From: CAYRNC01 sp964425645 | GTDB lineage: Bacteria; Bacillota; Clostridia; Peptostreptococcales; Anaerovoracaceae | NCBI GenBank assembly: GCA_964425645.1 | Contig: CAYRNC010000082.1 | Span: 1 to 7,692, forward strand | Reading direction: 5' to 3' | DNA: 7,692 nt | Shown: in pieces, positions 1-6,083 of the stretch | How the letters are laid out: each line of letters starts with the position of its first letter | How positions within the stretch are numbered: position 1 is the first letter of the stretch | Notes under the pieces: model-generated | The model's database searches: none | Seen by the model: the letters and a program-made list of their open reading frames with translations, nothing else | Told to the model about the DNA's origin: nothing | Translations under genes and position numbers: made by a program

Positions 1-817
1 CATAGTGATTTTTTGCCTGTTCTTCGGTCATAATCTGCACATACATTGTCCATTTGGGGAAATTACCGCTATCAATAGCTTCGTATAAATCCTTGCCATG
101 ATATTCACGATCCACCCCGTTAATCTTTACAGCCTCCCCGTTAGAAAGATTCTTGATACCCTGCTTGGTCTTGAAATGAAACTTGCACCAAACGCGTTCG
201 TTTTTCTCATTGTAGAAAGAAAAAGTATGCTCGCCGAAGAAATGCATGTTTCGGAAAGAGGCAGGGATGCCCCGATCGCTCATCACAATAGTAATTTGAT
301 GGAAGCATTCAGGCAGCAAAGTCCAAAAATCCCAATTGTTCTGTGCGGAGCGTCGGCCAGTGCGGGGATCGCGTTTGACAGCGCGGTTCAGGTCAGAAAA
401 ATTATGTACATCGCGAATAAAAAAGGTAGGAGTATTGTTCCCAACCAAATCCCAGTTACCTTCTTCGGTATAAAACTTGACAGCAACACCACGGATGTCA
501 CGTTCACAGTCAGCTGCACCGCGCTCACCTGCAACAGTTGAAAACCTGACAAATAATTCGGTCTTTGCACCGGGCTGGAGAACCTTTGCCTTGGTATACC
601 GGGATATATCGTGGGTTACAGTGAGCCTGCCGTAAGCACCCCAGCCCTTGGCATGCATTCGGCGTTCCGGAATTACCTCGCGGTTAAAGTGAGCCATCTT
701 CTCCATCAGCCATACATCCTGCATGACTACAGGACCACGCGGACCGGCGGTTATGGCGGTTTCGTTGTCGGCTATCGGTGCACCGACTTCATTCGTAAGT
801 TTTTTGTAATCGTCCAT
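1..817 (-). CDS. katA: Clade 3 small-subunit heme catalase, N-terminal 272 residues (runs off left edge)
   Basis: The product is a monofunctional heme catalase (2 H2O2 to 2 H2O + O2), presumably cytoplasmic. The visible 272 codons start at the ATG at 817-815, seven bases after a clear AAGGAG site (830-825). They open with a GPRGPVVMQD segment near residue 25, typical of the family. The distal active-site His is His55 (in RMHAKGWGAYG), the conserved Ser is Ser93 (VRFSTV), and the catalytic Asn is Asn127 (LVGNNTPTFF). The FYTEEGNWDLVG, SDRGIP and KFHFKTKQGI blocks are all present and in order. The short N-terminus and close match to small-subunit enzymes point to clade 3 (about 480-500 residues when whole). 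The C-terminal part, including the heme-ligand Tyr, lies outside the window. The upstream same-strand neighbour is a DUF454 gene 166 bases away, so the two may be co-transcribed. The symbol katA is by family resemblance. No frameshift or missing key residue is visible. Confidence 0.96.
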   Translation of the reverse strand, partial: MDDYKKLTNEVGAPIADNETAITAGPRGPVVMQDVWLMEKMAHFNREVIPERRMHAKGWGAYGRLTVTHDISRYTKAKVLQPGAKTELFVRFSTVAGERGAADCERDIRGVAVKFYTEEGNWDLVGNNTPTFFIRDVHNFSDLNRAVKRDPRTGRRSAQNNWDFWTLLPECFHQITIVMSDRGIPASFRNMHFFGEHTFSFYNEKNERVWCKFHFKTKQGIKNLSNGEAVKINGVDREYHGKDLYEAIDSGNFPKWTMYVQIMTEEQAKNHY

Positions 818-846
818 GATAATGCTCCTTTCATTTTTATATATGT

Positions 847-865
847 AAATATCTTAGGGATATTT
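847..865. promoter_or_regulatory. 19-bp perfect dyad upstream of the clade 3 catalase (candidate operator)
   Basis: AAATATC-TTAGG-GATATTT is a perfect inverted repeat with 7-base arms and a 5-base centre. It sits about 17 bases upstream of the ribosome site and 30 bases upstream of the catalase start, which suits a repressor operator. It does not match the PerR consensus TTATAATnATTATAA or a classical Fur box well, so I cannot name the regulator. A possible -10 (TATAGT on the minus strand) lies just upstream but has no convincing -35. It could also form a weak RNA hairpin in the leader. Confidence 0.4.
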
Positions 866-896
866 GAAACTATAATGCATCCATATATTAGCATAG

Positions 897-925
897 GGTT
901 TTGGCAACATGGGCATGCCAAAACC
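897..925. terminator. 10-bp stem-loop between DUF454 and catalase genes
   Basis: GGTTTTGGCA (897-906) and TGCCAAAACC (916-925) are perfect complements separated by nine bases. The hairpin lies 59 bases past the DUF454 stop and about 80 bases ahead of the catalase start. On the minus strand it is followed by CTATGCTAAT, not a U-run, so it is not a standard intrinsic terminator. It may be a partial terminator, an RNA processing or stability hairpin inside a DUF454-catalase transcript, or a DNA operator. The inverted repeat itself is certain; its role is not. Confidence 0.45.
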
Positions 926-983
926 AACATAATAAAGAGATAACGTATGTTGAATGCGGCCCCAACAGTTCCAAGCGCATCTT

Positions 984-1370
984 TCATTCCGCCCTGCTCT
1001 TTCTGATATCTTTTGCCTTGGACATCCATAGGATATGGGTTGTAACAGCTATGCCAACCAAAGAAAGAAACACCGTAATCCATAAGTTTTTAATTATTAT
1101 CATTGAAAGAAAGAGCATTCCCCATAGCCAAATCATACTGATCCAGACCATTTTTCGGGAAAGCCCTGTTCTTCTCTCATAGTTTTCGATATGATCTTTG
1201 AAAAAAGGGATTTTTACTATCCGTCTCTTGATACGAGGTGATGAAGAAAAGCATGCAACAGAAACCAAAACAAAAGGAGTCGTCGGCCAAACCGGCAACA
1301 ACAAGCCAATAGCTCCCAACCCCAGAAATATAAACCCCAGTGATGCAAGTAAAATTGTTTTCAATTGCAA
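984..1370 (-). CDS. DUF454 (YbaN-like) small inner-membrane protein
   Basis: This 128-residue membrane protein carries the DUF454/YbaN signature: a first hydrophobic segment (about residues 7-25) running into GLLLPVWPTTPF (22-33), then a Cys-Phe and SSPR block (40-46), an amphipathic middle with KIPFFKDHIENY, and two further membrane segments (about 75-91 and 95-113) before a basic tail. The length fits the family. The biochemical function of DUF454 is not established. The start is the TTG at 1370-1368, preceded by GAGGTG with five bases of spacing; a second TTG two codons later is possible, and the ATG at 1386 is out of frame and meets a stop after three codons. A strong promoter lies about 40 bases upstream. 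The catalase gene follows on the same strand, so a role linked to heme or peroxide stress is a reasonable inference from position only. Confidence 0.85.
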   Translation of the reverse strand: MQLKTILLASLGFIFLGLGAIGLLLPVWPTTPFVLVSVACFSSSPRIKRRIVKIPFFKDHIENYERRTGLSRKMVWISMIWLWGMLFLSMIIIKNLWITVFLSLVGIAVTTHILWMSKAKDIRKSRAE

Positions 1371-1409
1371 ATCTTCACCTCGCCATAGTTGCTATCAGGA
1401 CTTAGTACT

Positions 1410-1438
1410 ATTATATATGATTATGACGACAGTTGCAA
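1410..1438 (-). promoter_or_regulatory. Sigma-A-type promoter for DUF454 (and possibly the catalase)
   Basis: Reading the minus strand, TTGCAA (1438-1433) and a perfect TATAAT (1415-1410) are separated by exactly 17 bases. This is the best promoter-like match I found in the window. Transcription would begin near 1403, about 33 bases before the DUF454 start, leaving room for the GAGGTG ribosome site. No clear operator palindrome overlaps it. Confidence 0.65.
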
Positions 1439-1521
1439 TATTCAATATGCTTATATAGCAAATTTCTCTTCCCGGCGGCTGAATGAATATCCCCGCTTAA
1501 TAATATGATATCCGATACATT

Positions 1522-1812
1522 TTAACTATTGTAATACCTTAACAAGTGACTATCAAGCGTTGTGAAGTTTTCGCTTGACAACCCCTCGAATGTTATCCAA
1601 CTAAACTCCTTGCCGACTATCAGGATCTGCGTTGCCGTATTGATGGCGGAATTTGTATTGCTTTTTAATTCTTCCTCCGCCCTTTGTTTAATTGCTTTGC
1701 AATTCCAATTTAGCACCCAGATGCTTTTTTGCAAAGGTCCAACACGTCTGTTGACAACTGATTCTGACAAACCTTCCTTTTCGATCTGTTTGCAGTATTT
1801 TTCTAATTCCAC
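1522..1812 (-). pseudogene. Hybrid reading frame: frameshifted ISLre2 transposase 5' end fused to unrecognised sequence
   Basis: The first ~15 residues after the GTG at 1812-1810 (MELEKYCKQIEKEG) match the start of UPF0236/ISLre2 transposases and of the second copy in this window (6654 leftwards). DNA similarity continues to about 1687, including 20 identical bases at 1687-1706 and 6518-6537, but small indels shift the frame so the peptide no longer matches the family. Left of 1687 the similarity stops. The frame stays open for about 55 more codons (ending HLLRYYNS) in sequence I do not recognise. The C-terminal part of the transposase is absent, so this cannot be an active transposase. Whether the 96-codon frame is expressed is unknown; chance continuation across a deletion junction is the simplest reading. 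Confidence 0.7.
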
Positions 1813-1930
1813 AATGATTTGTTATACAATAGTTTCCACCGGGATCTTCCTCCCTTTGTTTGTTTTTGCCTGCAACAATTTTAACACAGGAGATTCATCT
1901 CTGTTTTTTCCCCACAATTATTTACACTGT
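1687..1930 (-). mobile_element. ISLre2-type element remnant A (5' end only)
   Basis: This stretch aligns by eye with the region from about 6518 to 6786. It includes the transposase start region, an upstream leader with a GGAGGAAGATCCC-like block, the ACAATTTTAACACAGGAGA block and the outward terminator. The resemblance fades near 1930, where both copies have a TTTACACT-like stretch, so one end of the element is probably there. Terminal repeats and target duplication could not be defined by eye. The element is missing its 3' portion (more than 1 kb in a full ISLre2). Confidence 0.65.
1887..1909 (+). terminator. Terminator-like hairpin at the end of IS remnant A
   Basis: CAGGAGA-TTCA-TCTCTG followed by six Ts forms a short hairpin with one bulged base and a U-run on the plus strand. 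The same structure is conserved in remnant B, so it is a feature of the element. It would stop plus-strand transcripts that run antisense to the transposase from inside the element, near its end. Confidence 0.5.
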
Positions 1931-1931
1931 T

Positions 1932-2075
1932 CTAAACAAGTATAAATATGTCATTAATCATCCTGTTAATATCAGATCCAATAGACACCTTGAGTAATTC
2001 GGTATTTATGAAATACACTCCCGACACGATATCTGCTGCTATCTTTCCTGCACCCGCTGATACATTGACTCTCAA
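1932..2075 (-). CDS. Small unrecognised reading frame (47 codons), possible gene fragment
   Basis: From a TTG at 2075-2073 the minus strand is open for 47 codons to a TAG at 1934-1932. The product is mixed hydrophobic and polar (contains SAGAGKIAAD and INRMINDIF). I do not recognise it. No convincing ribosome site precedes the TTG, and the frame is closed by a stop just upstream, so it may be the tail of a gene lost to rearrangement. It ends where IS remnant A begins. The opposite strand is also open here (44 codons from about 1949), which weakens the case. It lies 75 bases beyond the end of the large catalase and past that gene's terminator. Treat as doubtful. Confidence 0.2.
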   Translation of the reverse strand: MRVNVSAGAGKIAADIVSGVYFINTELLKVSIGSDINRMINDIFILV

Positions 2076-2095
2076 TTAATAGTCTGTCTAATTTG

Positions 2096-2120
2096 AAAAA
2101 TCAACCCCAAACTGATTTTT
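2096..2120 (-). terminator. Intrinsic terminator-like hairpin after the large catalase
   Basis: On the minus strand AAAAATCA (2120-2113), a nine-base loop (GTTTGGGGT) and TGATTTTT (2103-2096) form a perfect 8-bp stem whose 3' arm ends in a U-run. It starts 30 bases past the catalase stop codon, the expected place. The AT-rich stem is weak, but the A-tract/U-tract layout is typical of Bacillota terminators and could work in both directions. Confidence 0.6.
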
Positions 2121-2150
2121 TATCGGATTAACCCTAATAGTTAAACGGCT

Positions 2151-4208
2151 TTATACTAGTACTCGCTCCCAAAACCGATGAGATGCAATACCTTGTATAA
2201 ATTGATTTATAAATTCATTATTCCCCTCGTATCCAAGGAAGACGCCAAGACTATTTCCCATCTTCTCATTTTCAATCCACATTTTACCTTCATTTGTTCC
2301 TGCAATAGGTTTGTAGTGTATGAACGCTTCTTTTATAAACTTACAAGCCTCCATTACAAAATATGGGGTTGCATTTTTACCTCCGTCAATATATATAGCG
2401 TCAAAAACAACCGATGAATCAGTAATAAATGATTTTATTGCCTCCATTTTGCTGCCATCAGAGCTCGTTATCATTCCGAGTTTATCGCTTATTATGGCCA
2501 TCTGTACACCACCTGCTTGCAGGGCTTTAATGACAGTACCAACCTGATTATAATCAAATCCCTCTGCAATAATAACTGCAACTTTCCTTGTTCGAGCCGT
2601 TTTAATTGTGTTTGCCTGGCTGAGAGCAGGCGATATTTTAGTCACCGCTGAACCGCCGGAATTTGGAGGCATAGCGCCAATTTTGCAGGCAATTGCCTTT
2701 GCCAGCTCCAAATCCACATTGGTAAACATATCAACAACTCGCTGTTTAATACACTTGTCCTTCACCCTACCCGCCTCAAATGCAAATCCATCTACTATAT
2801 GCTGCTTTTCGGGCGGACTCATACTGTTCCAAAACAAGGTTGCCTGGGAGAAGTGATCGTTAAAGCTCTCGCTCCGCGCACGAATTTGTTTACCTTCAAC
2901 CTTTTCCTGGTAGTGAACATAACCTCCACCTTTTTCACCGACAGGATAAGGAGAATTGTTCGCCATGGCATTGCGATGGTACGCAACATTTCCTACATTG
3001 ATGGTTTGACGCCCATAGCCATCCCGTTGGTTATTATAAAACGGACAAACCGGACGGTTGATGGGAAGCTCATGGAAGTTTGGCCCGCCAAGGCGAATCA
3101 GCTGGGTATCGAGGTAAGAGAACAGCCGCCCTTGTAAGAGAGGATCGTTAGAAAAGTCAATCCCTGGCACCACATTTCCCGGATGAAAGGCTACCTGCTC
3201 TGTCTCCGCAAAAAAATTGTCCACATTACGATTTAAAGTCATTTTCCCAATAATACGAACCGGTATATCCTCTTCCGGCCAAAGCTTTGTCGGGTCCAGG
3301 ATATCAAAGTTAAAGGTGAATTCATCTTTCTCCTCAAGAAGCTGTACACCCAACTCGTACTCGGGATAGTTGCCATTTTCGATATTGTCCCATAAATCAC
3401 GGCGGTTAAAATCCGGATCTTCTCCGCCAATTTTTGCCGCCTCTGCTTGTACAAGAGAGTGTACACCTAACAAGGGTTTCCAGTGAAATTTTACAAAGTG
3501 CGCTTCACCTTTTTCATTGACAAAACGAAAGGTATTTACACCAAAACCTTCCATCATGCGAAAACTTCTCGGAATAGCCCGGTCACTCATTGCCCACATA
3601 ACCATGTGGGCTGATTCCTGATTTTGTGTAATCCAATCCCAAAATGTATCATGGGAAGCTGTTGCCTGAGGAATTTCGTTGTTCGGCTCCGGTTTGTTCG
3701 CGTGTATAAAGTCCGGGAATTTAATAGCGTCCTGCATAAAAAAAGGTGCCATATTATTGGCAACTAAATCATAATTTCCTTCCTCTGTATAAAACTTTGT
3801 TGCAAAACCACGGACATCTCGGGCTGTATCCTTTGACCCACGAAAACCGATAACTGTTGAAAAACGTACAAACACCGGTGTTTTCAGGTTTGGATCCTGC
3901 AAGAATTTAGCCTTCGTATAAGGCCCCATTGGTTCATAGACTTCAAATATTCCATGGGCACCGAAGCCACGTGCATGGACCACGCGCTCGGGAATTCGCT
4001 CATGATCAAAGTGAGTCACTTTTTCCCTGAAATGAAAATCTTCCATTAGCGTCGGGCCACGGACCCCTGCTTTTAAACTAACCTCATCCTCAGAGAGTCT
4101 AAGCCCTTGATTCGTCGTCAAAACTTTATCTTCATTGTCTCTGCTACGAAATATCTTCAGTTGATCTTTTTTACTGTTTTCATTGTAGCTTTTCTGTTTA
4201 TCGTTCAT
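2151..4208 (-). CDS. katE: Clade 2 large-subunit catalase (KatE/HPII type), complete
   Basis: This 685-residue heme catalase decomposes H2O2 in the cytoplasm. Its length fits Bacillus KatE (about 686 residues). The N-terminal extension to the distal His is some 50 residues shorter than in E. coli HPII. Active-site residues are intact: His78 (VVHARGFGAHG), Ser117 (VRFSTV) and Asn151 (LVANNMAPFF). The heme-ligand Tyr is Tyr365 in GRLFSYLDTQ, with Arg361 four residues before. His342 (AFHPG) sits 23 residues before Tyr365, the spacing of the His392-Tyr415 pair in HPII. Residues ~541-685 form the C-terminal flavodoxin/DJ-1-like domain (KVAVIIAEGFD at its start); its nucleophile position reads IAGTNEG, with no Cys, as usual for this non-enzymatic domain. 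The ATG at 4208 follows GAGGG (4220-4216) by seven bases. A palindrome and possible promoter lie just upstream and a terminator downstream, so it is probably monocistronic. The symbol is by similarity; B. subtilis has several such paralogues (KatE, KatX). Confidence 0.97.
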   Translation of the reverse strand: MNDKQKSYNENSKKDQLKIFRSRDNEDKVLTTNQGLRLSEDEVSLKAGVRGPTLMEDFHFREKVTHFDHERIPERVVHARGFGAHGIFEVYEPMGPYTKAKFLQDPNLKTPVFVRFSTVIGFRGSKDTARDVRGFATKFYTEEGNYDLVANNMAPFFMQDAIKFPDFIHANKPEPNNEIPQATASHDTFWDWITQNQESAHMVMWAMSDRAIPRSFRMMEGFGVNTFRFVNEKGEAHFVKFHWKPLLGVHSLVQAEAAKIGGEDPDFNRRDLWDNIENGNYPEYELGVQLLEEKDEFTFNFDILDPTKLWPEEDIPVRIIGKMTLNRNVDNFFAETEQVAFHPGNVVPGIDFSNDPLLQGRLFSYLDTQLIRLGGPNFHELPINRPVCPFYNNQRDGYGRQTINVGNVAYHRNAMANNSPYPVGEKGGGYVHYQEKVEGKQIRARSESFNDHFSQATLFWNSMSPPEKQHIVDGFAFEAGRVKDKCIKQRVVDMFTNVDLELAKAIACKIGAMPPNSGGSAVTKISPALSQANTIKTARTRKVAVIIAEGFDYNQVGTVIKALQAGGVQMAIISDKLGMITSSDGSKMEAIKSFITDSSVVFDAIYIDGGKNATPYFVMEACKFIKEAFIHYKPIAGTNEGKMWIENEKMGNSLGVFLGYEGNNEFINQFIQGIASHRFWERVLV

Positions 4209-4249
4209 ACATTATCCCTCTTCCATATAGATTAATTTATCAATTATTA

Positions 4250-4267
4250 TTGGATGTTATCATCCAA
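4250..4267. promoter_or_regulatory. 18-bp palindrome upstream of katE (candidate operator)
   Basis: TTGGATG-TTAT-CATCCAA is a perfect inverted repeat with 7-base arms, 42 bases upstream of the katE ATG. It overlaps the best -10 candidate, a position typical of a repressor site. The sequence differs from the dyad in front of the other catalase (847-865), so the two genes may answer to different regulators. I do not recognise the site. It also overlaps the region ahead of the divergent regulator remnant. Confidence 0.45.
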
Positions 4268-4282
4268 AATATTCTCTTCCAA
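4254..4282 (-). promoter_or_regulatory. Weak sigma-A-like promoter for katE
   Basis: On the minus strand TTGGAA (4282-4277) and TAACAT (4259-4254), each 4 of 6 against consensus, are 17 bases apart. The start point would be near 4247, giving a leader of about 40 bases with the GAGGG ribosome site. No GTTTAA/GGGTAA pair of the sigma-B type was seen near it. The call is tentative because both boxes are weak. Confidence 0.3.
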
Positions 4283-4377
4283 GGTTTCTATCGACTGCTT
4301 TTGGATTATTTATCTTTAACTGATGCCTCAGCAGTAACGCCTATACCCATGCACCATATAAATAAAGGAGGGCCGGC

Positions 4378-4790
4378 ATGCGAAATTCTTGTAAGGGCGA
4401 CAGCAGAGGCAAAAGAACGAAAAAGGCTATCATCCTGGCAGGGGATTATCTTAGACTTTGTTCGGATGATGGGCTTTACGAATATTTCAGGTTGTGGCAG
4501 GCTTTTTACTTGCATATACCTGCGGGACAGAGTCCGGAATTACAAGGTGTATGATGAAATTTGCCGGATACCGACTAAAAAAATGCATATTGAAACATTG
4601 GGACCTTTCACCGTTTATCAGGATAGAGACAGGCAGACGCTTATAAGATTTAGAATGAAAAAGGAACAGGAACCCTTGGCTTTCCTCCTTGATGGCGCAA
4701 GAGCAAATCTTTAATGCTGTCTGGCACGAATCGGACCCAGAAGCACAAGCGGTGTTTCGGCTTCAATGTGCCTTGTTGCTACAATTCTGA
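4378..4790 (+). pseudogene. Decayed fragment of a MalT-like regulator (end of TPR region plus BTAD/SARP-type domain)
   Basis: Three plus-strand frames together read as one protein piece. From the ATG at 4378-4380, six bases after an AGGAGG site, the first frame gives AGDYLRLCSDDGLYEYFRLW, resembling the helical region before the C-terminal domain of MalT-like proteins. It stops near 4552. A second frame then gives KKMHIETLGPFTVYQD and RFRMKKEQEPLAFLLD, the usual opening of a BTAD/SARP-type domain (TLG-F-V, then a KK-xE-LAFLL helix), stopping at 4714. A third frame gives EQIFNAVWHESDPEAQAVF, matching the next helix (xxALWPExD), to a TGA at 4788-4790. So at least two frameshifts separate the parts. 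The ATPase and most TPR sequence of these ~900-residue regulators are missing. It is convergent with the cyclase gene and divergent from katE. Assignment rests on remembered family patterns. Confidence 0.55.
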
Positions 4791-4821
4791 TGATCATTGG
4801 GCCTGGCTCCCTTGGTAGTAG

Positions 4822-4845
4822 AGCATGAAAAATGTTTTTCATGCT
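4822..4845. terminator. 11-bp hairpin at the end of the diguanylate cyclase gene (probably bidirectional)
   Basis: AGCATGAAAAA (4822-4832) and TTTTTCATGCT (4835-4845) are perfect complements around a two-base centre. The arm touches the TAA stop of the cyclase gene (4848-4846). In RNA the A/U part gives a U-rich 3' arm on either strand, as in intrinsic terminators. It serves the cyclase on the minus strand and could stop transcripts from the convergent regulator remnant on the plus strand. Confidence 0.65.
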
Positions 4846-5949
4846 TTAATTATCCTGCCGTGTTACCCATATTTCTTTCTGCTCCATACATACTTTATTC
4901 CGCCCTGCACGCTTGGCGGCATAAGCGGCCTTATCCGCCCGATCGATTATATTTTCATAATTTCTAACTTGTTCATCACCACAGTAGGCAACCCCGATAC
5001 TGACGGTAGTGAATTGTCCATCTATATCTGTGCTTTGCACAGAAATCCGCAGGCTTTCCGCAATGGACAACAGCTCTTTATCGTCATATCCATATGCCAT
5101 TGCCACAAATTCCTCACCACCATAGCGGTAAAAGTGCAGTCTAAAATTCTGCGCGAATGTTGTTAGCACTTCGCCTAAATGCCCCAGGCGTTTGTCACCG
5201 GCGGCATGACCGTAGTTGTCGTTAAAATCTTTGAAGTGATCGATATCAATCATTAGAATTCCGGATGGCTTTTCTGTACCTGTTGCTTCCAGATCCGCCA
5301 GAGTTTCAAACAATTTACGGCGATTATAAAGGCCTGTCAGCACATCAGTTTCTTTTTCAATAATCAGCTGGCGCCTGGCTTCAAAGCTTTCTAGACGAAC
5401 CTGTATCATCATCTTTCCGAGATAGTACCCAAGAACGGCAGAACACAGGCAATTAATTGCATCATCGAGCGCATATTGGGGTTTTAGGTAAAACGCCATA
5501 ACGGTTGACACCACCAACCAGAAAGCTAAAACTGATTTTATTCTACGAAAGCTGTCGATAAAGCTGATCGGCATGAGGATGAATCCACCCAGCAAAATTG
5601 TCGCCCGCATATTAGGAGAATGAATCAGACTAAGGTACATCCCAAACATAAATAGGATAGAAAAACTTATATGTAGTCCAACAAGGGCATACTTTTTTAT
5701 AGATGGAATTTTAAATAGAATGAATAATAGGAAAAAAGACAAGAATGTTAGTAAGTAAGCAGGTACTGCATCGATCTTTGTGCTACTGAAAGGGACAGCT
5801 ACCAGAGGCAGTAACGCCAACGCCCATCCTATAGGCAACAGCGTGGACAGTGTCTTTTTGTTGTACTCGTCGATTGCATTTTGATTGTCGACTGAAAACT
5901 GTTTATAAGTTCTGTCCCTATCCCTGGATACATTTAACCATTTTTCCAT
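4846..5949 (-). CDS. Membrane-bound diguanylate cyclase (GGEEF domain)
   Basis: This 367-residue protein should make c-di-GMP from two GTP at the inner face of the membrane. The first ~32 residues are polar, followed by about six hydrophobic segments (roughly 36-55, 63-80, 88-108, 115-132, 139-154, 163-180), then a short linker and a full GGDEF domain from about 190. Visible motifs, numbered from the ATG at 5949: DVLTGLYNRR (202-211), metal-binding Asp235 in MIDIDHF, the active-site loop GGEEF (277-281), SIGVA (317-321) and DRADKAAYAAKRAGRN (336-351). The inhibitory I-site is absent: the RxxD position five residues ahead of GGEEF reads NFRL. The ATG at 5949 has GAGGTG (5963-5958) six bases upstream; the in-frame GTG at 5958 falls within that site, so I reject it. 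No known periplasmic or PAS sensor domain is seen, so the membrane part is the likely sensor. No partner gene adjoins it. Confidence 0.93.
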   Translation of the reverse strand: MEKWLNVSRDRDRTYKQFSVDNQNAIDEYNKKTLSTLLPIGWALALLPLVAVPFSSTKIDAVPAYLLTFLSFFLLFILFKIPSIKKYALVGLHISFSILFMFGMYLSLIHSPNMRATILLGGFILMPISFIDSFRRIKSVLAFWLVVSTVMAFYLKPQYALDDAINCLCSAVLGYYLGKMMIQVRLESFEARRQLIIEKETDVLTGLYNRRKLFETLADLEATGTEKPSGILMIDIDHFKDFNDNYGHAAGDKRLGHLGEVLTTFAQNFRLHFYRYGGEEFVAMAYGYDDKELLSIAESLRISVQSTDIDGQFTTVSIGVAYCGDEQVRNYENIIDRADKAAYAAKRAGRNKVCMEQKEIWVTRQDN

Positions 5950-6083
5950 ACCATACACCTCAATCAGTTATTTTCATATATGCTTATCCATCGTATGTTT
6001 TTTAATACCGTTCTTACATTGTATACTTATTGTGGATTGCCGTTGGCGGTGGGTCACTACCCTAAAAAAGGTGATAGCTATGG

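Noticed and set aside
98..541. Long plus-strand open frame across the left end
   Set aside because: It lies antisense to the catalase, whose conserved motifs are clear; the plus product has no recognisable features or ribosome site.
841..983. PerR or Fur box in front of the clade 3 catalase
   Set aside because: Expected for this gene type, but no 15-base stretch matches TTATAATnATTATAA well. Only the unrelated 847-865 dyad is convincing.
772..1083. Minus-strand open frame overlapping both the DUF454 3' end and the catalase start
   Set aside because: Its sequence is the DUF454 end and the catalase start read in another frame, and it runs across the intergenic hairpin. It is explained by the two real genes.
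4250..4714. A 154-codon plus-strand gene starting at TTG 4250
   Set aside because: Its first part reads out of frame with the recognisable regulator peptide, its start lies inside the katE palindrome, and only its end carries family motifs. It is better described as part of a frameshifted pseudogene.
5950..5958. GTG at 5958 as the cyclase start
   Set aside because: It overlaps the GAGGTG ribosome site that is correctly spaced for the ATG at 5949.
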